Source: Laspinema palackyanum D2a (GTDB lineage: Bacteria; Cyanobacteriota; Cyanobacteriia; Cyanobacteriales; Laspinemataceae). Taken from it: a stretch of 44,942 bases of DNA. The stretch lies in the NCBI GenBank assembly GCA_025370845.1, contig JAMXFF010000001.1:231120-276061 (forward strand), written 5' to 3'. A model generated the notes under the pieces. It did not search any database, was not told where the DNA came from, and saw nothing but the letters and a program-made list of their open reading frames with translations. How positions within the stretch are numbered: the stretch's first letter is position 1; every line of letters starts with the position of its first letter. Below, piece by piece: positions 16,180 to 24,471 of the stretch. The position numbers and the translations under genes were made by a program.

Positions 16180-18375
16180 TTAAAGACCTTGAGGAGAGGG
16201 AAAGGTAATTTGAAAGCAAGCTCCGTGACTATTTTTAATATCCAGGGTTCCCCTTAATTGTCGGGTCAAAGCACGGACTAAGCGCAGTCCTAAAGAATTG
16301 GTTTTTTTGAAGTCTAGTCCGTCGGGTAAGCCTCGACCCGTATCCCGCACCATCAGATTTAATTGCTGATTAGCTATTTCTGTAAATTCAATAAAGATGG
16401 TTCCTGAGTCCTGCTCAGAAAAGGCGTGTTTGAGGGAGTTTGAGACCAGTTCATTCAGTAACAATCCACAGGGGATTGCGGTGTCTAAGTTGAGACAAAC
16501 ATTTTCAATCCGCAATTTTAAGCGAACTTTTTGGGGGCTAATATTATAGCAAGAGAATAAGTTGCTGGTCAGACTTTCAATGTAATCATCAAAATCAATT
16601 TTGGCGAGGGTGTCCGAGTGGTAAAGTTTTTCATGAATCAAGGCCATTGAAGCAATCCGGTTTTGACTATCGCGTAAAATCGATAAAATTCGCGGTTCTT
16701 CAATATAAGAACTTTGCAGGGAGAAGATACTGGAAATCACCTGTAAGTTATTTTTAACCCGATGATGCACTTCCTTGAGCAGGAGTTCTTTTTCTTCGAG
16801 GGAGGCTTTAATTTGGCATTGAGCTGTTTTGCGATCGCTCAGTTCAACTTGCAGCCGTTCGTAGAGTTCCGACTGCTGAATGGCGATCGCCAGTTGAGTG
16901 GCTAAAGAGGCTAAAAGGTCAATTTCCCCGGTTTGCCACTGCCTCGGTCCCGAACATTGATGGGCGATTAATAATCCCCACAGGGTGTCTTTTTCGACAA
17001 TCGGAACGACCAGTTTGGCTCGGACTTCAATGGTTTTCATAAACTCCACCAAACAGGGTAAAGTCTGTCCGGAATCCCGGTCACCTAAAGCACAAATTCG
17101 TCCTTCGATATACCGTTGGTAATTTTCTGGGGGAAATACTTCTTCGGGGAAAACCCGATTTAAGACTTTCAACCAACCAGGTTTGACTGCTTCGGCGATC
17201 GCACTGCCGGTCCCATCCGCCCAAACCCGATACACGAGCACGCGATCGCACCCGAGCACCTGCTGGACTTCCTCCACAGTGGTACTCAAAATTGTGTTTA
17301 AATCCAAGGATTGGCGAATTCGTTGGGCGATCGCCCCGAGCAACCGTTCCCGTTCCACCTGTTGCCGCATCGCCACTTCCGCCTGTTTGCGATCGCTGAT
17401 ATTCAACATCACCCCATCGGCAATCACATCCCCATTTTCCATCCAAGTATAATGAGTATTATCCTGCACCCACTTCAGTTTTCCCGAGGCACTAATGATC
17501 CGAAATTCCTGATGTTCCAGGGGTTTTTGCGTTTTGCCTAAAGAGGTGATCCGCTCACGAAACCCCTCGCGATCGTCCGGATGGACCCGGCCAAATAATC
17601 CCCACAAATCCGCCATCGCATCCATTGGGTCAATTCCTGTGAGTTTCTGAATGCCATCGCTGATGAAAGGCACTGTAATTCGTCCATCGGTGCGAATAAT
17701 CGCCCGATACATCACCCCGGGCAAATTGGCGGCGATCGCTGAAAATTGGCGATCGCGTTGTTCCCTGCGGGCAATTTCGATTTCCAACCGTTCCACCGTC
17801 CGGGCTAATTCCGCCGTGCGCTGTTGCACCAAGGCTTCTAGGGTTTGATTTTCGCGATCAATGTTAGAAATCAATTGATCCCGTTCCTGCTCCGCCTGTT
17901 TTTGCTCACTTATATCTTGTACGAGAGATAAAATCGAAATCGGACGTCCCGCCTCATCTAACAAAGCGGAATTATGCCACTCACACCAAATAACTTTTCC
18001 GGCTTTTGTATAATTGCGGTAGCAAACAACATTATGAGATTCTTTTCCTTCAATGAGGCGATCCATAGCTTCGGCAACTAAGGGTTCGTCCTCGGGATAG
18101 TTACAAGGCCAATTTTGCCGAGGAATACCCATCACCTCTGCCGCCTTCCAACCCAGAATTTTTTCCGCTTGGTAAGACCATCGCTTCACCCCGAACACAC
18201 AATCCCACTCGATCGCCCCTAGGGGAAAGTTTTCCACATGAAAGGTTAATCTCTCATAAGCCTGCCGCAGTTCTTCATCCTCAGATAGCACACTCTCTGG
18301 GCCCTCCAAAGGAGGACGGGTGGGGGCGGCCCAATTAGTCAAACGGTTCTCCGGCTGTTGGCTAAAATTTTGCAT
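16180..18375 (-). CDS. PAS-PAS-GAF histidine kinase, HisKA_2 class
   Basis: 731 residues from the ATG at 18375, chosen because AGGAAGG lies immediately upstream on the minus strand; the frame stays open to 18525. Two PAS domains (about 45-160 and 212-335) separated by a coiled coil, a GAF domain (about 355-505), then a HisKA_2 motif [14 protein letters not shown] (His537/538) and ATPase ([19 protein letters not shown]). The GAF domain contains Cys441 in [10 protein letters not shown], at the place where cyanobacteriochromes attach a bilin, but the histidine that usually follows is Leu. No effector domain; likely signals to a response regulator elsewhere. It precedes the REC-kinase gene on the same strand. 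Confidence 0.93.
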   Translation of the reverse strand: MQNFSQQPENRLTNWAAPTRPPLEGPESVLSEDEELRQAYERLTFHVENFPLGAIEWDCVFGVKRWSYQAEKILGWKAAEVMGIPRQNWPCNYPEDEPLVAEAMDRLIEGKESHNVVCYRNYTKAGKVIWCEWHNSALLDEAGRPISILSLVQDISEQKQAEQERDQLISNIDRENQTLEALVQQRTAELARTVERLEIEIARREQRDRQFSAIAANLPGVMYRAIIRTDGRITVPFISDGIQKLTGIDPMDAMADLWGLFGRVHPDDREGFRERITSLGKTQKPLEHQEFRIISASGKLKWVQDNTHYTWMENGDVIADGVMLNISDRKQAEVAMRQQVERERLLGAIAQRIRQSLDLNTILSTTVEEVQQVLGCDRVLVYRVWADGTGSAIAEAVKPGWLKVLNRVFPEEVFPPENYQRYIEGRICALGDRDSGQTLPCLVEFMKTIEVRAKLVVPIVEKDTLWGLLIAHQCSGPRQWQTGEIDLLASLATQLAIAIQQSELYERLQVELSDRKTAQCQIKASLEEKELLLKEVHHRVKNNLQVISSIFSLQSSYIEEPRILSILRDSQNRIASMALIHEKLYHSDTLAKIDFDDYIESLTSNLFSCYNISPQKVRLKLRIENVCLNLDTAIPCGLLLNELVSNSLKHAFSEQDSGTIFIEFTEIANQQLNLMVRDTGRGLPDGLDFKKTNSLGLRLVRALTRQLRGTLDIKNSHGACFQITFPSPQGL

Positions 18376-18720
18376 TCCTTCCTTCCCGAACTCAATCCCC
18401 TGAATGTTTTCACGACACCTATCTCGATGGGCAGTTGCTTTCCTCGGGACCTCCAACCCAGGACCCCCAAAATATCGGGGGTCGAGTTTTGGTCCCTGGC
18501 GGATACCGGATTGGCCCTTCACCATCCGGGTTTCTGGACTCCTGATCCAGGGGAGTCTGCTGATCCCTGGCTTTCAGGACAAAGGACCAAGAGATTTTAC
18601 GTCAGGGGTAGCACTGCCTGCATTCCCTAATTTTAGGGTTTGCTATCTCTTTACATTCTGTCTCGAAAAAGTCTCAGTTGCCAAACTTTTTTGGCAACTG
18701 GGGAACAGCAGAGGATCAGT
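18376..18720. other. Gap upstream of the PAS-PAS-GAF kinase
   Basis: The frame upstream of the kinase start stays open to 18525 but reads an unlikely peptide. Nothing else is seen here apart from the hydrolase terminator at its right end (18665-18700). Any promoter of the kinase should lie in this stretch; no clear boxes were recognised. Confidence 0.4.
18665..18700 (-). terminator. Intrinsic terminator of the alpha/beta hydrolase
   Basis: An 11-bp perfect stem (CAGTTGCCAAA 18675-18685, complement 18690-18700) with a four-base loop, read from the minus strand and followed by a T-run (AAAAA on the plus strand, 18666-18670). It starts about 20 bases past the hydrolase stop. This is the cleanest terminator in the window. 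Confidence 0.8.
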
Positions 18721-19608
18721 TCAGAGTTTGGACCATTCCAGAATGTGATCCGCACTCAACTGGGGTTGTTCTAAATGGGGAACGTGACCACAGTTGGGAA
18801 TCCAGATCAGCTTACTTGAGGCGATCGCATCGGCGAACTTGTCAGCATCCGCTGTTCCCAAAATTTGGTCATTTTCTCCCCATAAAATCAGCGTCGGTTT
18901 CTCGATCTGCTCAATTTTATCCGCTAAAAAGTTGTAACCCCCGCTTTTGGTAAAGGCGATCGTGCCCCGATCCCACCCCGGCATCTGCAAATGGAGACTC
19001 GCACAAGCGGAGGCATCCGCCGAAGCTAACGCGCGATCGCAATACGCTTTTAGACTGATTTGTTGGCGAATTCGCGGATTTCTTAAAAATTGGGTCGCCA
19101 AATACCCCAGGGGGGGAAACATCATTTTCCCCATCGCCGGGCCCTTGGCAAACCCAGCACTATCAATTAACACCAATTTTTGCACCGCATTCGGGTAAGA
19201 TAGGGTAAAATCCAGCGCCGCTGCACCCCCCATTGATACCCCAACTAAAATCATCGGCTGTTGAATTAACTGGGTCCAAAACTCATATAAATGGGTTTTA
19301 ATCGCCGGGGGTGTAATGGGAATTTCCGGCAGGCGATGGGTAAATCCAAAACCTAATAAATCCATCGCCCAAGTTTCGTGATGCGCTGACAGCAACGGCA
19401 GCAACCGGCGAAACTCAAACACGGAACTATCAAAACCATGTAGCAACAAAATCGGCGGTCCCCCCCGACCTTCGCGAACGAAACTCGTGGGAATCGGGCG
19501 ATCGCATAAGGAGGTCAGGACATCCTGACATTCGATTCTCTGGGCCAGGGCGATCGAAGTGGATTCAGTCAAAAACTCAACATCAGACGGCAGAAAACTC
19601 GGGAACAT
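18721..19608 (-). CDS. Alpha/beta-fold hydrolase
   Basis: 295 residues from ATG 19608 (a GTG at 19647 would add 13). The fold is clear: ILLLHGFDSS forms the oxyanion region, the nucleophile Ser is in LVGVSMGGAA, the acid is the Asp in LWGENDQILG, and the catalytic His is in IPNCGHVPHLEQP. A cap region lies between about 165 and 225. The family covers esterases, lipases, haloalkane dehalogenases and others, so the substrate cannot be assigned. No signal peptide, hence cytoplasmic or peripheral. A strong terminator follows. Confidence 0.9.
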   Translation of the reverse strand: MFPSFLPSDVEFLTESTSIALAQRIECQDVLTSLCDRPIPTSFVREGRGGPPILLLHGFDSSVFEFRRLLPLLSAHHETWAMDLLGFGFTHRLPEIPITPPAIKTHLYEFWTQLIQQPMILVGVSMGGAAALDFTLSYPNAVQKLVLIDSAGFAKGPAMGKMMFPPLGYLATQFLRNPRIRQQISLKAYCDRALASADASACASLHLQMPGWDRGTIAFTKSGGYNFLADKIEQIEKPTLILWGENDQILGTADADKFADAIASSKLIWIPNCGHVPHLEQPQLSADHILEWSKL

Positions 19609-19696
19609 AATTTTGATAGAATTCAAAAAGTGTCGGTTGAAAGACACTCAATCAACGGTAAACTAAAAATAGCACGTCAAAGCAGCAATTAAAATT

Positions 19697-21196
19697 ATGG
19701 TTTCCATCGCTCCCACACTCACAGATCTTCCAAAATTAGAGGAATTTGCCCAAGGATTACCCAATATTTGCGGGTGGGAAAATGCAGTTCGTTCCGTGGT
19801 TCAACGCAACGAACCTGTATTCTTGCCTATTACAAACATCCGATTAGAAGACATTAGTGCTGCATTTGCGATCGCCTTGCATATGCACCAACCCACCATC
19901 CCTGCCGGACCCAATGGTGAATATATCGGCCATTTGCAATATATGTTTGAACATACCGGCGAAGGGGATAATCACAATGCCGGACCCTTCTCCTGGTGTT
20001 ATAGCCGCATGGGTGAATTCATCCCCGAACTTATTGCCAACGGTTGTAATCCCCGAGTCATGTTAGATTACTCCGGCAATTTATTGTGGGGATTGCGACA
20101 AATGGGACGCCATGATGTCATCGATAGTCTCAAACGCATCACCTGCGACCCCCAATATTATCTCCATGTCGAATGGTTAGGAACCATGTGGAGTCATGCC
20201 GTAGTTCCCTCCACTCCCCTGCCGGATCTCAAACTACATATTCAAGCATGGCAACATTATTTTGCCTCAATTTTTGGCTGGGAAGCCCTCGCCCGAGTCA
20301 AAGGATTTTCCCCACCAGAAATGCACCTGCCGAACCATCCGGATACCCTCTTTGAGTTTATCAAAGCCCTCAAAGAAAGTGGCTATCGCTGGATTATGGT
20401 TCAGGAACATTCCGTAGAAACCTTAGAGGGTCATAGCCTCGGATACAAACATCTTCCTCACCGCCTCATTGCCCGCAATTCCCACGGGGAAACCACCAGT
20501 ATCACCGCCTTAATTAAAACCCAAGGGTCTGATACTAAATTAGTGGCTCAAATGCAGCCTTATTATGAAGCCAAAACCCTGTCTAAACAGCAAATTGGTT
20601 CCGTCAACGTTCCGCCCATTGTTACCCAAATTGGCGACGGAGAAAATGGGGGAGTGATGATGAATGAATTCCCCGATGGATTCAAACGCACCACTTATGA
20701 AATCGCCCAAAATAATGGGGGTAAATCGGGAACCGTTGCTCTGAATGGGACTGAATATTTAGAACTGATTGAAGCCGCAGGCTGTTCTCCAGAAGATTAT
20801 TCCCCTTGTCAAGCGGTGCAACAACATAAAATCTGGCAACGACTTGATCCAGAGAATGTCACCCCGGAAAAAATGGCCGAGGCGATCGCACAGTTACAGC
20901 AAGAAGATCATCAATTTCATGTAGATGGTTCTTCCTGGACAAATAACCTCAATTGGGTGCAAGGCTATGAGAATGTAGTCGGACCGATGAATTCCCTCAG
21001 CGCCTTATTTCATGAAAAAATTGACCCGTTACTGGGAGATGAAACCCTCACCCAACAACCGCGCTATCGTCAAGCCTTACTGAACAATTTGCTAACCCAA
21101 ACCAGTTGTTTCCGCTACTGGGGACAAGGAATGTGGACCGACTTTGCCAGGTCCATTTACAATCGGGCGATCAATCAGTTAAACAACGACTTCTAA
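19697..21196 (+). CDS. Glycoside hydrolase family 57-like protein
   Basis: 499 residues. The N-terminal part has AIALHMHQPTIPAGP, resembling the first conserved GH57 motif (HxHxP), and a later Glu in GFSPPEMHLPNHPD lies where the GH57 nucleophile might be. A further block, IGDGENGGVMMNEF, resembles the acidic motif of the family. GH57 enzymes are alpha-amylases, branching enzymes and 4-alpha-glucanotransferases with a (beta/alpha)7 barrel, so a role in glycogen or another alpha-glucan is plausible but not shown. No signal peptide. No clear ribosome site at ATG 19697. Palindrome repeats begin eight bases after the stop. Confidence 0.72.
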   Translation: MVSIAPTLTDLPKLEEFAQGLPNICGWENAVRSVVQRNEPVFLPITNIRLEDISAAFAIALHMHQPTIPAGPNGEYIGHLQYMFEHTGEGDNHNAGPFSWCYSRMGEFIPELIANGCNPRVMLDYSGNLLWGLRQMGRHDVIDSLKRITCDPQYYLHVEWLGTMWSHAVVPSTPLPDLKLHIQAWQHYFASIFGWEALARVKGFSPPEMHLPNHPDTLFEFIKALKESGYRWIMVQEHSVETLEGHSLGYKHLPHRLIARNSHGETTSITALIKTQGSDTKLVAQMQPYYEAKTLSKQQIGSVNVPPIVTQIGDGENGGVMMNEFPDGFKRTTYEIAQNNGGKSGTVALNGTEYLELIEAAGCSPEDYSPCQAVQQHKIWQRLDPENVTPEKMAEAIAQLQQEDHQFHVDGSSWTNNLNWVQGYENVVGPMNSLSALFHEKIDPLLGDETLTQQPRYRQALLNNLLTQTSCFRYWGQGMWTDFARSIYNRAINQLNNDF

Positions 21197-21204
21197 CCGT
21201 CCAA

Positions 21205-21389
21205 GTTCGTAGTAACGACTTCAGTCGTACTTCCCCGTTCGTAGTAACGACTTCAGTCGTTCTTCCCCGTTCGTAGTAACGACTTCAGTCGTACTTCCCC
21301 GTTCGTAGTAACGACTTCAGTCGTACTTCCCCGTTCGTAGTAACGACTTCAGTCGTACTCTTAGTTCGTAGTAACGACTTCAGTCGTTT
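21205..21389 (+). repeat. Six-unit palindrome array, plus sense
   Basis: Units start at 21205, 21237, 21269, 21301, 21333 and 21364, mostly 32 bases long. Each contains GTAGTAACGACTTCAGTCG, whose core is a near-palindrome (arms AACGACT/AGTCGTT or with GTAC-type ends, spacer TC). Spacers between cores are short and nearly identical (TACTTCCCC). It lies directly after the stop of the GH57-like gene and would be the 3' end of its mRNA. Confidence 0.9.
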
Positions 21390-21476
21390 CCTCATGCAGC
21401 AACAACCAGCAGGGTTTTAAATTATCGCTGATTTGTGGGGTTTAATGGCGATCGCAAGTGGGTTTTATGGAGAAGA

Positions 21477-21564
21477 GAACGACTGAAGTCGTTACTACGA
21501 ACTAAGAGAAGAACGACTGAAGTCGCTACTACAAACGGAAGAGAACGACTTCAGTTGTTACTAC
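21477..21564 (-). repeat. Three palindrome units, minus sense
   Basis: Three copies (about 21477-21502, 21511-21536, 21543-21564) of the same family as at 21205, in inverted orientation, so that each reads GTAGTAAC first on the minus strand. The last copy overlaps the end of the prolyl oligopeptidase gene: the last base of its AAG codon and the TAG TAA that follow belong to the repeat. Its central two bases are GA rather than TC on that strand. Confidence 0.88.
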
Positions 21565-23630
21565 TTAGCTGGGATATCCATCTCTAAGGTTCGGACTAGA
21601 AATGCCCACTTATCGGCGGCTTCCTCGATGATTTTAGCGGTGGGTTTTCCGGCACCATGTCCCGCTTTGGTTTCAATGCGAATCAGGACTGGTGCCGTTG
21701 AGGTATGTGCTTCTTGTAAGGCAGCGGCGAACTTGAAACTATGTGCGGGAACAACGCGATCGTCATGATCCGCTGTGGTAATTAACGTCGCTGGATAGGC
21801 GGTACCGGGTTTGAGGTTATGTAAGGGAGAGTAGGCATACAAGGCTTTAAATTCATCGGGATTATCCGGGGAACCGTAATCGGAACACCAGGCCCAACCG
21901 ATGGTAAACTTGTGGAAGCGTAACATATCCATGACGCCAACCGCAGGGAGGGCGGCAGCGAATAGGTCCGGACGTTGTGTCATACAGGCACCGACTAATA
22001 ATCCGCCATTGCTGCCACCGGCGATCGCCAGTTTTTGGGGTCGCGTATAGTTCTGTTCGATTAACCACTCAGCAGCAGCAATAAAATCATCAAACACATT
22101 CTGTTTATTTAGCTTCGTCCCCCCTTGATGCCAATCTTCTCCGTATTCTCCCCCACCCCGCAGATTCGGAATAGCAATGATGCCGCCTAGTTCCATCCAG
22201 ACGACTTGGGAGACGGAAAAACTCGGGGTGAGGGAAATGTTAAATCCGCCATATCCATACAAATAGGTCGGATTATTCCCATCCCGTTGGATTCCCTGTT
22301 TATGGATGATGAACATCGGTACTTGGGTGCCATCTTTACTGGTGTAAAAAATTTGCTCCGTTGTATAGTCATCGGGGTTGAAGTCTACCTGGGGATTCCG
22401 ATAAACGGTGCTGGTTCCGGTCACCATATCATAACGATAAATGGTGGGAGGTGTGGTAAAGCTGGTGAAACTATAAAAGGTTTCGCTGTCGTGGCGTTTG
22501 CCGTTAAATCCACCGGCAGAACCAATTCCCGGTAATTCGACTTCCCGGATGAAGGAACCATCGAGGTTAAATAGCTTAATTTGACTGCGCGCATCTTTGA
22601 GATAATCAGCGACAAACTGATTATTTAAAAGGCCGATGCTTTCTAAGGTTTCGGGCGCTTCGGGAATCAGTTCGTTGCGATCGCCGGTGCGGATATTCAG
22701 AGCAATCACCCGTCCTCGGGGTGCATTCAAGTCCGTTTGAAACCAAAACAAATCCCCTTCTTTATCGATAAATCCATACTGAGCTTCAAATTCGGTAATT
22801 AATTCGATAACTTCAGCATCAGGATTAGTTAAGTCTTTGTAAAAGACCAAGTTTTTCGAGTCGGTACCGCACCAGACGGAGATAATCAGAACTGTGCCAT
22901 CTTCACTGACACCGCCACTAAATCCCCACTCTTTTTGATCCGGACGATGATAGATTAAAATATCATCGGATTGGGGAGTGCCGAGGCGATGGTAGAAGAG
23001 TTTTTGATAATAGTTAACATCTTCATATTGGCCTTTGGTGTTGGGTTCATCATAGCGACTGTAGAAAAACCCTTGATGGTCGTGAGTCCAAGAAGCGCCA
23101 GAAAATTTAATCCATTGGAGATAGTCGGATAAATCTTCGCCGGTTTCAATGTCGCGAACTTTCCACTCTTGCCAATCGGAACCGGAGGAAGAGAGACCAT
23201 AAGCCATGAATTGAGCATTTTCACTAATGGCGATACCCGCTAGGGCGATGGTACCATCTTCAGAGAGCTTGTTGGGGTCAAGCAAGACCCGAGGTTGATC
23301 CTCAAGGTGATTGAGGACATAGAGAACGCTTTGGTTTTGGAGTCCATCGTTTTTAAAATAAAAATACCGACTGCCTTTTTTAAAGGGGATGCCGTATTTT
23401 TCATAATCCCAAAGTTCCGTCAAGCGATGTTTGAGGCGATCGCGTTGGGGAATTTCGTTAAGATAAGCAAAGGTGACCGTATTTTGCGCTTCTACCCAAG
23501 CTTTGGTTTCCTCAGCGTCAGGGTCTTCCAACCAACGGTAGGGATCGGAAATCTGGATACCGTGGTAGTCATCCACGATATCGCCTTTATGAGTATTGGG
23601 ATAGCTGAGGGTTCCGTCGAAATAGGACAT
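21561..23630 (-). CDS. Prolyl oligopeptidase, S9A family
   Basis: A serine peptidase that cleaves after proline in short peptides, 689 residues, the normal length. The N-terminal two-thirds forms the beta-propeller that screens substrates (DPYRWLEDPDAEETKAWVEAQN near the start is typical). The C-terminal hydrolase has the nucleophile Ser540 in AGGSNGGLLV, the acid in ADHDDRVVP and the His in AGHGAGKPT. No signal peptide, so cytoplasmic. ATG at 23630. The stop codon lies inside a copy of the palindromic repeat, so the extreme C-terminus may have been changed by the repeat. Confidence 0.96.
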   Translation of the reverse strand: MSYFDGTLSYPNTHKGDIVDDYHGIQISDPYRWLEDPDAEETKAWVEAQNTVTFAYLNEIPQRDRLKHRLTELWDYEKYGIPFKKGSRYFYFKNDGLQNQSVLYVLNHLEDQPRVLLDPNKLSEDGTIALAGIAISENAQFMAYGLSSSGSDWQEWKVRDIETGEDLSDYLQWIKFSGASWTHDHQGFFYSRYDEPNTKGQYEDVNYYQKLFYHRLGTPQSDDILIYHRPDQKEWGFSGGVSEDGTVLIISVWCGTDSKNLVFYKDLTNPDAEVIELITEFEAQYGFIDKEGDLFWFQTDLNAPRGRVIALNIRTGDRNELIPEAPETLESIGLLNNQFVADYLKDARSQIKLFNLDGSFIREVELPGIGSAGGFNGKRHDSETFYSFTSFTTPPTIYRYDMVTGTSTVYRNPQVDFNPDDYTTEQIFYTSKDGTQVPMFIIHKQGIQRDGNNPTYLYGYGGFNISLTPSFSVSQVVWMELGGIIAIPNLRGGGEYGEDWHQGGTKLNKQNVFDDFIAAAEWLIEQNYTRPQKLAIAGGSNGGLLVGACMTQRPDLFAAALPAVGVMDMLRFHKFTIGWAWCSDYGSPDNPDEFKALYAYSPLHNLKPGTAYPATLITTADHDDRVVPAHSFKFAAALQEAHTSTAPVLIRIETKAGHGAGKPTAKIIEEAADKWAFLVRTLEMDIPAK

Positions 23631-24471
23631 ACACTTAGGGAATTAAGGAGTGTATTCTAGTGTAGCGTTTTGCCTAAAGGATTGAAGCATTGCCGGGGAC
23701 TGTGACGGCTTTTGTACCTACGGACCATCCCCGGGCGATCGGCACCGATTGGGTCCAAGGATCCCCGTCCCCAATCAAGAACCCTCTTGAGGGAGGAATC
23801 GGGACAGAATCGCTACAGGTGCGGGGGATGGCAACCGAGACGGCCATTTTTCAGTCCGAGGCAGTAACTCGGATTCCTCGACCCTAGGCGATCGGTTATG
23901 ATATCCAAATTTTCTACCCTATCGAGTCAGAATCGAGAGAATTCAATTGCAATTGCAATTGAGTTCTATTCGTCACCGAACTGTTCCCCACTCCATGTAA
24001 CCTAACAAGATAGAAGAGGAAAACATCTGGTGTAGAAGCGGCTTAATGGTAGGGTGGGGTCTAAATCCTCCGGGGTGACGCCCCCTGCTGCGGTAGCCAC
24101 TCTCTGAGGCTCTAACTGATCCGGATTCAGAGCGGCTAGGGTTAAGGGTTTTCGGAAACCGATGACCTTTCCTAGAGCATCTACGGAATGGACATCGGGG
24201 AAAAATGCTCTGTTGTTTACTCCGGTCTGGAGGGATCCTAAAGAAAGTGGGTATCGCCCCTCGGTCGCCTGTATCAATAAATCCAGGAATTGTCCGTGGC
24301 GAGGGCTACATAAATTAGATTGAGGGAAATGCTTTCACCTGCGACTTATTTAGAATACAAGCTAAAGCAATTGGGTAGCCAAGAATGGGAAGTATAAAAA
24401 AGCCTTTTTGAATCAAACCCGTATTCGAGTAAAGTTGACCCTTTCTTTTTTACAGTGCTACATTTTTTACT
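23631..24471. other. Long gap upstream of the REC-GAF-PAS kinase
   Basis: About 840 bases without a gene I can defend. A perfect 20-bp palindrome (23943-23962) is made of three tandem CAATTG blocks. A 91-codon minus-strand frame (24002-24277, TTG start) encodes a peptide with a few conserved-looking stretches but no recognisable domain and no ribosome site; it may be a gene remnant. The 24300-24471 part is AT-rich and should hold the kinase promoter. Confidence 0.45.

Noticed and set aside
21205-21564. CRISPR-like array
   Set aside because: The spacers are about 10 bases and nearly identical, units are palindromic and only six, and no cas genes are near.
23690-23887. 65-codon plus-strand gene
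   Set aside because: Low-complexity mix of residues, no ribosome site and no protein-like pattern.
24002-24277. 91-codon minus-strand gene
   Set aside because: TTG start, no ribosome site, no recognised domain. It may be a remnant, so only noted with the gap.
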